NCBI GenBank assembly: GCA_963932145.1
Contig: OZ010582.1
Span: forward strand, 18,681,326-18,745,325
Length of the DNA: 64,000 nucleotides
Direction of reading: 5' to 3'
Source: Acanthosepion lycidas
Lineage: Eukaryota > Mollusca > Cephalopoda > Sepiida > Sepiidae
A program made the translations under genes and the position numbers. The notes beneath the pieces were generated by a model. That model was not told the DNA's origin, searched no databases, and saw nothing but the letters and a program-made list of their open reading frames with translations. This document shows, piece after piece, positions 11,808-22,803 of this stretch. The first letter of the stretch is position 1. The number at the start of each line of letters is the position of its first letter.

Positions 11808-12258
11808 TATTGGCCTACAGAGCTTCTGAATTATATGAATATACATAAAAAATAATGCTTCAACAAAATAAATTAAAAATAGCAATCCATTTCTTATATA
11901 TATATATATATACTATTTACATTATTCAGACTATTGTCCTCATCTTTGTCGCCATACTTATTAAAACGTTTCGGCCATTGTACGCTCCAGCCTTCTTCAG
12001 GTGGTTGGAATGTCGAACTGAACCCTTTATTTCGCTCACTGGGGTAGACTGTTCTAGTTCCATATGCCATGTTTAATGGATGTCAGTTATCAGTTATCTC
12101 ATGTTAATTCCCCTCTCCAAGTTATCCACTGCCTTAACCGGGTATTGAACTCACAATCTTTGGGTCTTGTTACTGGATCTAACCAACGCCTTCATCCATT
12201 GTGTGGAGAGAATGATATATAAATTTTAAATATCAAGTAGAAGCTCTGTAGGCCAGTA
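11808..12258. repeat. Inverted 21-bp sequences flanking a SINE-like unit
   Basis: CTATTGGCCTACAGAGCTTC near 11810-11830 matches, as reverse complement with one difference, the segment at about 12238-12258. The pair brackets the family C unit at 11920-12217. It may mark an older host element into which that unit inserted. Confidence 0.6.
11920..12217 (-). repeat. Repeat family C, copy 1 (tRNA-like head plus CTGAAGA/GAAAC module)
   Basis: On the minus strand a tRNA-like segment (about 12215 to 12115, with a B-box-like GAGTTCAATACC) is followed downstream by CTGAAGA (complement of 11994-12000), 21 nt, then GAAAC (complement of 11968-11972), then AAAGATGAGGACAATAG. The same modules occur at 25700-26130 and 34376-34600. 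The layout fits a tRNA-derived SINE with a 3' module borrowed from another retroelement. Confidence 0.65.
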
Positions 12259-12401
12259 GATGTAACTGGATGATAAATACTGTTTAATTAAAAAAAAATA
12301 TGAGTAGCCATCAAAAATAATATTTAAACAAAATAAATTAAAAATAACCATATATAATTATTTTACCAAGTTTAGCTGTATCTGGCATAAAGCCTCAAAA
12401 A

Positions 12402-12463
12402 TTTTCCTTTTGTCTTTATTCACACACAAACACAAACATTTAATATATTATGTGTTTATATGT

Positions 12464-12519
<56 letters not shown>

Positions 12520-13004
12520 GGATTAATACAAATATAAAATTTGCCACTTGGTTAAAAAAATTTTTATATAATTCTCAGCATCCCCTTTCCTCCATGTATA
12601 GTTGTATCAATGTAAACCTCACTTAAGTCCAATGAAGTAATATAAAACAAAATTTATCATACTTAGATTGCTATTTTTAATTTATTTTGTTGAAACACTT
12701 TAACTTAAATTTAAAATACTCAGCATCCCCTTTCCTTCATTTGCATGTCTAGTTGCATCAACATAAACATCACTTTAGCCAGATAAAGTCCTATAGACTG
12801 AAACACATCATGCAAAAAGGCTTTCCACTTTGTGATGGTTTTCTCAATTTTCGAAGGGAAAAAAAACAACTAATAGTCATTTGCTGAAAACTCCTGATGA
12901 GTGGACTGAACAATTACAAAAAAGGTTCATCTATGAAACTTTGGACTTGAGGTACTGGATATAACATCAATCAGCTAAGTGGCAAATTTTATATTTGTAT
13001 TAAT

Positions 13005-13046
<42 letters not shown>

Positions 13047-13105
13047 CATATAAACAGAAAATATATTAAGTTTGTGCGTGTGTGTGAATAAAGACAAAAG
13101 GAAAA
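12402..13105. mobile_element. Candidate MITE with long terminal inverted repeats containing (AT)n
   Basis: Left arm 12402-12550 and right arm 12977-13105 are inverted copies. The outer 66 nt (TTTTCCTTTTGTCTTTATTC...) match at roughly nine in ten positions. The inner 31 nt around ATTTGTATTAATCC are identical. Each arm carries an (AT)n tract of different length between these parts. The 426-bp interior is non-coding and itself has a direct repeat beginning CTCAGCATCCCCTTTCC at about 12576 and 12719. Confidence 0.75.
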
Positions 13106-13152
13106 CTTTCCTTTACTGAGATATAAAGAAAAGTTTTCTTTTCGTCTTTATT
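13087..13152. repeat. Hairpin overlapping the right end of the inverted-repeat element
   Basis: Arms 13087-13115 and about 13123-13152 pair with three mismatches (AATAAAGACAAAAGGAAAAC against its inverted copy). The outer end of the 12402-13105 element is therefore duplicated in inverted orientation at its own border. Confidence 0.85.
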
Positions 13153-13419
13153 TATACTGTTTTTTACAGATATATTTTATTTGTATCTGAATTTTTTGAC
13201 ACACGCACACATAAAAAAGAATAACTAATTACACAAAATTATGTATCTCTACTTTTTGCTGAAAAAACAGAATAGCATGATGAAAAAGGCCCCAAATATA
13301 ATAAAAACAAAATTTTAGCATCAAAATGTTTGTTATTATTAAGAGGAAAGACCAAATTATTTTTTAATCCTTTCTAACATATTCGAGATTTTGGTTAAAA
13401 ATCTTTTTTTTTTTTGCAT

Positions 13420-14612
13420 CAAAAAAAAAATTGACTATATAAATTTTAGCACCATTTTTCTGGTATAATAATATATTAATTTGAAAATTCTTGCAAAAAT
13501 CAAATAATTGTCAGATTTTAATGAAACTTTCAGGACTTATTCATAAATGAATTAAATTATTTTTGAAATCATAATTTAAGAAAATCTTCCTAGAAATATT
13601 TTTTTTTTATTTTTACATCTGTTACCCACCACTTACTTAATTTCATGACTTGAGAAATTAAATTTTAAAAAATGCAATAAATCTATGACATTATCTAATG
13701 AGAAATTGCTTTTATAAATAATATGTATTAAGGACATTATAGTCTTAAGAAAAAAAATTTTTTCAATAAATAATAAATTTTTACAAGAATTGTTTTCATT
13801 TTTTTTTTTAATTAAAATAATTTATAAAGTTTCAAAAATCTTTTAAAAATTCTTCAAAACTTTGATCGCATTAGGTTATTAAGTAAAGACTATATTTACT
13901 GATCAAAAATTGAAAGCTTAATACAAATCATCACACAGTAAGATTTTAAAAATAATTTTTAATTTCTTTTTTATGTGTATAAACATGCCCATTTTGAAAG
14001 TATCAGTGACCATATAGGGTATTACTGGAAAATAAGACCAATGACTATAGTAAATTTAAAAACAATGTTCCTAAAATTAGATTACAGAGAATATTTACAA
14101 CATTTTTAAGACTACTGAGTATTTAAAAATGTTCACCCAACATTTTCTTAAATTATGTTTTAACAGATAAAGTCTACACAGAACAACAATAAAACTGTCA
14201 ACACCTTTATCAGCACTTGTTAAGTGATTGAAGAGTGATGACAAGTACATAATCATCACTACTGCTTGTTTTAAAAATCCATTTCTCTCTTATTTTAAAG
14301 TTAATTATATTTTTTTCAAACCAGATTAATTATAATTTAAATCAGCTAATATTTCTGAAATAAAGTTTCAGAAAGCATATTTTTATTTTTGGAAGATTTT
14401 TTTGATAAAGAAAATTACATTGCAATAACATAACTAAAAAAGTCATTAATCAGCTATTTCTAGCCCCAAAAAGTGAATCAACTCCAATCAATATAATTTC
14501 TATTTGAAATATACTAGAGTATTTTGCTTCTTGGAAATACTAAATTTCAAAGAAAGCTTTTTAATTTTTACAGTTCATTTTAAACCTTAAGTATGGTGAA
14601 TTAGTGTAGGTC
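13420..14612 (+). repeat. Long AT-rich repeat R, copy 1
   Basis: Collinear with the reverse complement of 36720-38060 over its whole length. Shared blocks in order include AAATTCTTGCAAAAATCAAA, GATTTTAATGAAA, GGACTTATTCA, TTTTTACAAGAA, ACTATATTTRCT, TACAAATCAT, ATAGTAAATTTAAA, ACTGAGTA and AATCAGCTATTT, then an AGTATTTTGCTT...GGAAATA block. Identity in blocks is perhaps 80-90%, with many indels between. No open frame survives. The family is not recognised, and its ends are approximate. Confidence 0.8.
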
Positions 14613-14678
14613 CCTACACAAAATAGAACGCTATCTAGTGCTTAGTAATTTAAATTATTATAATTTATATTAGTACTG

Positions 14679-14737
<59 letters not shown>

Positions 14738-15395
14738 AGTAAAACTAAAATCCTTGAAAATGTTTAATAGTTTAGTAGAAAGCGCTTGGAGTCAACAAAC
14801 ATTTGTACAATTTCTACACTCATTAGGTCCAGAAAAGAAAACACTTGTTTGCATACGAGAAAAATAAAATAAAAAGCTCAACAAAAGTACCTTGTTAGTT
14901 AATACATGTTTTGTTAAACAAAAAAAAGGGGCTGTTACTTACCACAAAAATACAAAGCTAAATTCAACAAAAAAAATGTCATGTAAATGTTTCCATTCTT
15001 ACATGTGTACACATAAGCATATAGTGAAAGAGAGGGAATACACTAAGCAATAGGTAACTACCTATAATAAACTATTACTGAAAAAAGCAATGTACATTGT
15101 TAACATCCATAATTAACTAGATAATTAGCCTATACACACATTCCACAAACAGTTAAAAGTATAATTGTGTTCATGAAGATTGAACACAGTAGAAATGGCT
15201 TTAACACATCTATTTGCTGTGTGTTAGCTAAGCCTGGCAAAATATCCAATTTTTATTAAAGAATCCAGTGACATTGAATGTAATAAAATGAACTCCAAAC
15301 AGAAAAAAATTGGCATAAATAATATTTACTAATCATAATTTAATCAGACATAAAGACATCCAATTTGAAGGTTTAGGTTATAAGGTCAATCTGGA
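14613..15395. other. Non-coding stretch
   Basis: Contains the (AT)n tract at 14687-14732 and otherwise nothing recognised. Confidence 0.5.
14687..14732. repeat. (AT)n microsatellite
   Basis: About 46 bp of uninterrupted TA repeat. Confidence 0.97.
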
Positions 15396-15517
15396 GGTGG
15401 TTGATAGGTTGACATAGGACTAACTCAACATACCTCTCCTTTGGTTTATGTTACAAGTGATTCTTCTCTCAAAAACCAGTGTCCAGTGGAAAAGATGGTC
15501 TCTTTCTTTGGTCTATG
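15396..15517 (+). repeat. Direct repeat, left copy
   Basis: Shares with 15977-16118 the blocks GGACTAACTCAACATACC, TTGGTTTAT, ACAAGTGATTCTTCTCTCAA and GTCCAGTG. The right copy has about 21 extra nt. The pair brackets the hAT-like MITE. Confidence 0.85.
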
Positions 15518-15518
15518 G

Positions 15519-15926
15519 CAATGATTCCCAACATGGGGCATGTAAATATTTTAGTGGGATGTGCACCCTTTGGCTTACTTTCCCAATGTGAGCTCAAATT
15601 TCATTTTGCATTATTATTTCATGATTAAAATGATCAAAGTATATTACAGAATAAGCTTTCATTCAAATATTTTATATTTCTGCCTTTCATATGTTTTGAA
15701 ACTATATATATCAAACTCTCTCTGTTTTTTTTAATTTTTACTCTTTCATGGACAGCATGGTCTTTGGAGGTTTGTTTAGTGACCAAGTTAATGGCCTTTT
15801 AAGATTCCTTCACATGAATTGAAGTAAAATTCTAAATATCTAAAAAGTAAATATTACAGGGGGGGTGCACAAGAATTTTAGAAATACCAAAGTGGGGCAT
15901 GGCCCCAAATCAGTTGAGAACCACTG
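15519..15926. mobile_element. hAT-like MITE
   Basis: The left terminus CAATGATTCCCAACATGGGG pairs with the inverted right terminus, which reads CAGTGGTTCTCAACTGATTT from the other strand and then GGGGCCATGCCCC. CAGTGGTTCTCAAC-type termini are characteristic of hAT non-autonomous elements. The interior is AT-rich and non-coding. No clean 8-bp target duplication was seen at these borders. Confidence 0.65.
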
Positions 15927-15976
15927 ATTTTAAACTGAATACAATAATTTCTTGATTAATACGCATTCGGTTAATG

Positions 15977-16118
15977 CGTGGTTGATTAGTTGACACAGGA
16001 CTAACTCAACATACCTATCCCTTGGTTTATTTTACAAGTGATTCTTCTCTCAAAAACTAGCTTGTGATGGATGATACTAAAGTCCAGTGAAAAGGAAGGT
16101 CTTGTCTTTGGTCTAAGG
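15977..16118 (+). repeat. Direct repeat, right copy
   Basis: Second copy of the 15396-15517 unit, with an extra segment near 16057-16078 (TTGTGATGGATGATACTAA). Far too long to be a transposition target duplication, so it reflects an earlier tandem duplication or two copies of a dispersed repeat. Confidence 0.85.
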
Positions 16119-17169
16119 ATTCATGAGTGCAGCTATTTAACCTCATACCCACTTAGATGAAATGTGACACAAGGGCAAAAGAATTTGCATAAGCCCCTTT
16201 CACACTCTCCCCCTTTTGGGAATGACAGGCAATAACCCTATCCCTCTTTCCAATAAAGGCAAAAGATGAAGATGGTATGGTTAGATAGGTGTGTATGTTG
16301 AAGAAGCCGAGAAGTGGTAGAGCTGAAGGGAAAGCCTTGTTGGTATTACTTTCTAATAGGTTTCTATTTATTGTTTTAGTTTTTTTGTTTTCACATGACA
16401 CATCATCATCTCATCACTACTACTAGTTTTAGATTGTTTTTTTTTTGTTTGTTAGTTTTATTCTATTTCCCAGTTCCATCTTCCAAATTGATAATAGTTA
16501 CATCATCCCTCATCAACAGAGACTATGAGAGGAAGAGTGAGAAAAAGAAACTAAAGTTGATAGAAACATTTTTAACTTCAACATATTTCTTGCACTTTAT
16601 AGCAGAAATTATAGCCTCTTTTCTTATGAACTAACAAAAAAGTTTATTTATATTTATTATATACAAATAAATAAACAATTAAGTAAAACATGACTTGTCC
16701 TATTCTTACTTCTCTTTATCAAAAGTAGAACAGACAAGAAATATGTTTAAAGACCCAGAGTGCTGAAAAAAGAAAAAAAAAAGAAAGGAGCACAAATGTA
16801 ATGTGACACCCAACACATTACATTCATGGACTTTATAAACTTTTCTTTAACTGTCAAGGTCACAGGCATATCTAACTACATCATCTTGAGATGTGATCTT
16901 AACAAAACACAAATATATACAAGAGAGAGTAGTAAAAGTGGAGCTGTTACTTACAAGCTTTCCAGAGAAAAGTGTTTTTTAGTCTTTAACATATTCCTTG
17001 CTTTGTCTTTCTTGTTTATATCATCATCTGTTAGACATTTTTATTTATTTATTAAATCTAGTCCTATCAAAACATTTTGTAAACATTGTTGATGGGAAGT
17101 TGCAGACAAACCCATTGCTGACCATGAATACCACCAATCACAATGAATGGAAGCTCTCTGAGAGAGGTC
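16119..17169. other. Non-coding stretch
   Basis: No gene, RNA or repeat family recognised. Open frames of up to about 88 codons on both strands have no domain features. Confidence 0.5.
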
Positions 17170-17805
17170 CCATGCCTTGACCAACAACTGTGCCTTAAGT
17201 TCAACCCAGATCTCAAATGGAACTCATACATGCAATCCATCACTAAATGGTTGGTTCTCTGTATTGTTCAAGTAAGTTCCTGACTCTTCATGCTATCCTC
17301 TACCTTTACAAGAGCCAGATCAGGCCTAAAATGGAGTATTTGGACAGGGAGCAGCCCAGTTCTCACTTTCCAGTCTCAATAGAATTTTGGATTCCATTGA
17401 GGATTCTAGTGAGGACTTTGCATTTTGTGGGTGACAAATTATTTTCCACCCTGCAAGCTGTCTCTCACATATGAAATATCAAAAGCCTCTCACTGCTCTA
17501 TCACTATTTTAATGGAAAAATTGTTCAGATGAACCACATTCCACCAGTTCTAACCTTCACAGTGATAACCCTCTGTATTCCATTGGTGAGAAGTAAGCTC
17601 CACTCAAGCAGCTTCTTCCCACAAACCACTGCTCTGTGGAACTGACTCCCAAGAGAATGTTTTCCTCGTTCACGACAATCTTAACCAGTTCAAGTTTCGG
17701 GTTAACTGTTATGTTCCCCACATATCTGCTTAAACTGTGCCTATTAATCTGTAACCCTCTACTTCAAGTGGCTCCTGGATCTTGTACAGAATGAACCTCA
17801 CTGTA
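17170..17805 (+). mobile_element. LINE ORF 3' end, lineage 2
   Basis: Broken plus-strand frames give LYLYKSQIRPKMEYL, DKLFSTLQAVSH, KSLSLLYHYFNGK, IPPVLTFT and SKLHSSSFFPQTTALWN. This is the familiar C-terminal tail of CR1/Jockey-type LINE ORFs (KSxIRPxMEY...HRR..SLSLLYRYFHG..SSFFPRTAxLWN.LP). At least several stops and frame changes are present. The fragment ends at an A-run near 17800-17812. Confidence 0.85.
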
Positions 17806-17999
17806 AAAAAAAAAATATGTTTAAAGTACAGAAATAAAATTTGTTGTTTAGCAAATTCTAAGATCTTCTAAAGTTCACCCAAGATTCAATAGCCAGTCAA
17901 GACAGAGTTAATGTTAAAATGGTTCTGATGAATGACATGTGATATGAAAGTGGAGGTGATAGAAAGTGAAGATTATGAAAATAAAGAAGATAGATAATA

Positions 18000-18240
18000 A
18001 TTGAACCTTTACTTGAAGAGGTCAATATTGTAGTGTACAAGGAAGCACCCACATGAGAGACTTTTCCACAAAGTGACAGTTCTTGTGGAAAAATAAAACT
18101 GAGTGGAACTTTCTTAACTTTGGAACATGGAGAAAATTAGAGTGATTTGACTCCTTGAAAGTACTATGGCGTGTCCTAGTTGTAAAAGTCTGAACTGGTA
18201 GGACTAAAGAATGAGGCAATAATGCTAAGAAATGTCATGA
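18000..18240 (-). mobile_element. LINE ORF fragment, lineage 2, inverted neighbour
   Basis: Minus-strand frame reads LVLPVQTFTTRTRHSTF, then KFHSVLFFHKN, then EKSLMWVLPCTLQY, corresponding to the PPVxTFTRRTR...KFHSSSFFPRTAxLWNSLP...LPxTLQ tail. It faces the plus-strand copy at 17170-17805 tail to tail, so the two are separate insertions or an inversion of one. Confidence 0.75.
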
Positions 18241-18260
18241 TCTTAAACCAGAGTCTACAG

Positions 18261-18261
<1 letters not shown>

Positions 18262-18310
<49 letters not shown>
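18262..18310. repeat. (AT)n microsatellite
   Basis: About 48 bp of TA repeat in a non-coding interval (18241-18746) in which nothing else was recognised. Confidence 0.97.
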
Positions 18311-18313
<3 letters not shown>

Positions 18314-18746
18314 AAATAATCCTGCAGGACAATATATGATAAAATAAAAGTAGGACATCTTATTTTGTCGGCTGAGTCAATTTTGTTCACAGCAGGAAAC
18401 AAGAATATAGTCAAATGATAAACATATACATGTGTGGCTTAGAATGCATGAATATAGTCAAGGAGATTATATACATATATGTGTGTGTGTTTTTGATGGT
18501 ACCTGATATACATGATTGAGAATGTCAATGTGTAATATATGAGGGACTAAGAATCCAGCTGTGTGTAAATGTGCTTATATAGATATCAGTGTATGTAAGT
18601 GCATTTGTATATGCTTTGTAGATAGACATGTGGATTTGTCTCTCTTTCACTGGGGTGAAACAATATTCTTATGGAAACTAAGCCAATTTTTTTTAGGGAA
18701 AAGACTGAAAACCACAGTTGCCAACTCAATGCATAATAGGACTCAT

Positions 18747-18988
18747 GACCATAAGGCATTGAAATACCAGTTCTTGTACAATCACTGGTTAAGCAATGTC
18801 AAGCCTGGTCAATACCTATATAGGTGACTGCTTGTACTGGATATGTTCCAATTCCAGTCAGGTTCAATCGGACCTATATCAATAAATCATTATTATCTCA
18901 AAAAACTTCTTACAATTTAAAAATATTTTCTGGCCTTAAATAACCTGCAAAGGTTGATAAGCCATAAGAATCAAATCAATAAATCAAT
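18747..18988 (+). repeat. SINE family A with 5S rRNA-derived head, copy 2
   Basis: The head (18747-18840) follows eukaryotic 5S rRNA in order: GACCATAAGGCATTGAAA, then TTAAGCAATGTCAAGCCTGG, TCAATACC and TAGGTGACTGC, matching GGCCATACC..GTTGAAA, GTTAAGCAACGTCGGGCCTGG and GGATGGGTGACCGC. Only a remnant of the tRNA-like part (GTTCCAATTCCAGT) survives, so an internal deletion is likely. The 3' part is TTCTTACAATTTAAAAATA, GGTTGATAAGCCAT and an ATCAAATCAATAAATCAAT tail. Confidence 0.85.
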
Positions 18989-19289
18989 GCATTTTAGATT
19001 GGTGCAAAGCTTTCTATAATAAAGTATTGGGGAAATCTGATGAATATTTTTGAAGTTTACTCAATTCTCTATTGCTTGCACATATACACACTCTGACCTT
19101 TGAAACCTGAGCAATTGGTATACTGGCCAGTGTGTGAAAGTGCATATACCATACACATTAGGGAGTCAGGGTTCAAAGGCTTTAGAATTGTTCATGGAAA
19201 AATGGTCATTTGTTGAAAAATATGACTGAATATAAAATGTGCATTTCACACTGTTTATTCTTTATGTTTAATTTGTAAGAAAATCTAGA

Positions 19290-20480
19290 TAAAATGAGCT
19301 CTAATGGATCCACTGAAGCTTATTTTAATGATATCGTAAGTGCAGGTATGTGTCAAGAATAGTTTGCAAAGTTTTGAAAGGGAAATTTTGAGTTCAAGGA
19401 TAAAGAATGCTATTGAAAACTTCAGAATTGGCAGGAATTCTAATGAAAAATTTCAAGACAAAGATAAAATGAACTTGAAAAAAAATCAGAAGTGAATCAG
19501 TCAACTGTAGTCATTTACAAACTTTAGAAAAAATTCAGAAAATAAAAAAAAGATTCCACATGAACTAACAAAAAAGAACATTGATCAGCATTTAAACAAA
19601 AAAAATTTGTCTCTTCTGAATATAGAAGTAGCATTAATCAAGGCAGAAATCCCTCTGTCCTTCTCCCAGCAATGGATTAAATAGTAGGGTGGACTGAGCT
19701 TTGGGTGGAAACTGGACCAAGAAAAAGAAAATTTTGAATTCCAAACTTTGAAGAAGGCAATAGGGCAACCACTGTACTATTTTTCCAAGAGGCAGTGGCA
19801 ATTCATGCATATTAAAGGAAGTAGTGGAGAGTCATGATCAATGATATTCTTATGGCATTAACTACAACTACTTTCTATTTTGGTTTGACACAAAAAAAAT
19901 TTATTTTTAGATAAGACTGACATTAATGAAAAAAAATGAATTTATTAGGATAATCTAAAGTAAAGAAAATGATAACTACATCCAGAAGCCTTAATGTGTC
20001 AATTTAAATGTAATCTATTTGGAAAAAAATTTTAAGGGTTCCAAAGGGAAATTTTTTTATAATGAATTATTGAAAAATAATCAAAGTGTTACTGTGCAAT
20101 ACTACAGTGAGCAATTGGCTTGTTTGAATGATGAAAAATGACCTCCTTTGTAGACAAGAAATTTGACAAGTGATATTGCAGCATGACAGTGTCTATATTG
20201 CAAAGGTAATGCAGCAAATGTTAATGCAACCAACCTAGGAAGTTCTTCCACACAATATTTTCTCCAGGTCTATCACTATCAGACTATGACTTCTTTCACT
20301 CTCTATGCAACTCTTATCTAATAAGCAATATCAAGTCTAAGATATTAAAACATAGTCATTCAATCAAAACTAAACTTTCTTTTATGAAGTAATATATAAT
20401 ATAGCTGGAAAGTGGCATAAGTTCATGGAAATTCAAGGAAAATACTTGAATGACTGAAAAATGATGCTATGAATTTATAA
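19290..20480 (+). mobile_element. Decayed mariner transposase gene
   Basis: Plus-strand readings across stops and shifts follow mariner transposase order: FAKF.KGNFEFKDKE near 19358-19405 (family WFAKFRSGDFSLKD), VNQSTVV near 19497, HELTKKNIDQ near 19560-19590, FYNELLKNNQSVTVQYYSEQ near 20058-20117, and FSPGLSLSDYDFFHSL near 20258-20305 (family YSPDLAPSDYHLF). The interval 19640-19950 shows no clear mariner match and may hold an insertion. Terminal repeats were not identified. Old and inactive. Confidence 0.85.
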
Positions 20481-20869
20481 GTAATTTTGTTAAAATTAGT
20501 TCTGAAGTTGATGTGAATGAAAATGCATATAAGTTTAGGAGTTTATTTTTAAGATTTGTGTATGTGTATATCTATATATATATCTGAGAAAGATGTTTAT
20601 TCACCTTAGAAAATTTTTCATGTTAAATATATGAATGTAAGCAGACACAAATGAAATAAACATTTCTAATGCCAAAGAGAAAGACACAGGGAGATGAGCA
20701 ATTTTGATCACTACTCTAATGTACATAGAGGTGGACAGGTATATTAAACCAACCCTGTATAAAATTTGACCTCATATAGAGATAACTAACTGATGCATAT
20801 ATTTTATTTATGTGCCATGCATGATACATGCTTAGACGATCATGTATCTTTCAATACATGATGCATGAG
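20481..20869. other. Non-coding stretch
   Basis: Nothing recognised between the mariner fossil and the next SINE. Confidence 0.5.
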
Positions 20870-21070
20870 GCAAATTTTTTTCCCCCCTGCAGTAGGTTGC
20901 CATTTCTTTCTGCAGTAGACCAATTGCCATCCAAGGCTAAAGAACCCAATCTGTCCTGCTATTTACCCATAGCTGCAGGGAGAAGAAGAGAATTCATACC
21001 TTTCCCATCAGCACATAAGTGAATGTAATGGATTTGACTGGAATTCAAACTCAGATTAAGCATACACACA
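20870..21070 (-). repeat. SINE family B, copy 1
   Basis: The minus strand carries a tRNA-like B-box region (GAGTTTGAATTCCAG), a linker ACATTCACTTATGTGCTGAT, the core TCTTCTTCTCCCTGCAGCTA then TGGGTAAATAGCAGG, and the 3' block TTGGATGGCAATT. It matches 46020-46325 throughout. Confidence 0.75.
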
Positions 21071-21296
21071 CACATATACACTGGAGGATCTGATTAAGAG
21101 CCATAGCTAGTCTGCCAACTGTTTTAAAAAACAGTGACTACTATTTAATCCCCCCACTAGGTACTTAATGAATATCACCTTGTACCAAAGTTGACACAGT
21201 CCAGCAAATGTTCATACACAACTCAGGAGTCCTGTAACCCATTAAGGTCATAGGATCATTGTATGTACTGAAGCTATAAGCAACAAGATAGCATGA

Positions 21297-21725
21297 CAGT
21301 GTCCATTCCTCTTCAGATTGGTTTTGAATTCAGTGCTGTCCTTCTCTGAGGCTGATTGTCCTATCAAGACTAAACAGTCCAGGTGATAATGTTACTAAGA
21401 CACAAGGGGATACTGAAAGTGAAAGAGAAGGAAAAAACTTTAGAAGGAAACGGGAACTCAATAATAGTATAAATTTCAGAGTTTAGGCGAAAACGCTAGA
21501 GTTAAAGTAGAATTTAGAAGGAAGCAGAAACACAATCCTAAACAGGAAACAAAGGATAAACCTCTACTTCTGTTCAAAAGACCAGAGAGGAGTGTGAACC
21601 AGGCAATAAAGGAAGATGGATTCATTTCTTTTCCAAGAGCATTAGTGCTAAGTGAACAAAACGGACTTGGTTAGAATTTGAACTCAGCATGCCAGTTCAC
21701 TTTCTGCAGTGATAATAATTACACT
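21297..21725 (-). repeat. SINE family B, copy 2, split by an insertion
   Basis: The 3' half (21297-21392; GGTTTTGAATTCAGTGC on plus) and the 5' half (about 21600-21725; GGATTCATTTCTTTTCCAAG and GAATTTGAACTCAGCAT on plus) are the two flanks of one family B SINE when compared with 46020-46325. About 210 bp of unrelated sequence sits between them. Confidence 0.7.
21393..21600 (+). repeat. Family E-like insertion inside a SINE
   Basis: Starts with TTACTAAGACACAAGGGGAT followed by ACTGAAAGTGAAAGAGAAGG, the opening of family E. The remainder diverges from copies 1 and 2. It interrupts the SINE at 21297-21725, so it is the younger of the two. Confidence 0.6.
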
Positions 21726-22725
21726 ATACACACATACTTATATGTATATAATATATATTAATGTTACAGTAAAAAAAACTTTTTAGGAGACAGGGAGCCT
21801 TTTTATGCTTAAAAACTAAATAGTTATGATGGAGGAATAACAATTAGTATGAATAGCAGTAGTTGGTATCAACCCCTGAAAGTAAGAAAAATGATGTGTA
21901 ATTGTTAAAGAATGCAAAAAGTATTAAGAAAAGTGATTACAATCAGAAAAGGAACATTAACAAATTCTCATTTTTATTACTGTATATAATTCTGACTATG
22001 TAAACTTTGCTTCACTTTTTTATCATTCAGATAAATCAATATATTTACATAGTTCAGCTGCTGTATGGTAATCCAACAAATATATATTGCACAAAGCAGT
22101 GCTGAAAAGTCCTCAATCTAGTCTACGAATTCAATATTGATATTATCATATTTTGTTATTGAAATACTGATTGTTTTTATGTGGATTAAACTGAGGATTG
22201 TTCAGCACCTCTTCATATATTACTTTGCATATTCATTTGCTTATTAATCAAGTAAGAGTAAGATAAATATATCAATCAGCTAAGTGAAAAAAATTATATA
22301 TATCTTGATACTTGCATAAGACTATGGTTAAATTCTGTTCTAAGCTTCAACAAAAAAAATGTTATAACCAGATTTCCCCTTTTTATGTTATAGTACAGGA
22401 GGCACTGATATCAATAAGCAAATATCTCATTAATAAATAGGAGAGGCCAGGATGATAATAGATTGTTGCTGTTTTTTGTTTTTTTTTATGTTGTCTTTAT
22501 TTTGATTTTTTTATTGCAATGATTTAAAAAGCAGAATTCTTCCTGGCATGCAAAAATAAAAATCTTTGATTACTCATGCAGAAAACATAACAAATGCAAA
22601 ATTACTTAAATACAGTTATCATTTTCTCATCCTGGTGCACTTAGAAAATCTAACCAAATGATCAAACTTCAAAACTTTTAGAAACCACAGAAGAAACTTG
22701 TTAAAATGAAAATGTACAAAGTGCT

Positions 22726-22746
22726 TCATATATATATATATATATA
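22726..22746. repeat. Short (AT)n microsatellite
   Basis: AT run just upstream of the foldback at 22804-22910. Confidence 0.9.
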
Positions 22747-22803
22747 TGTGAGTGTGGTACTTAGTAGAAAGCACTTGATATCAGTGATAGAGCTGCTAAC
22801 ATA

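Noticed and set aside
11968-12000. A working hammerhead ribozyme
   Set aside because: Only the two core strands are visible; stem II needs an unpaired extra base and stems I and III were not found, so it is kept as a question and not annotated as RNA.
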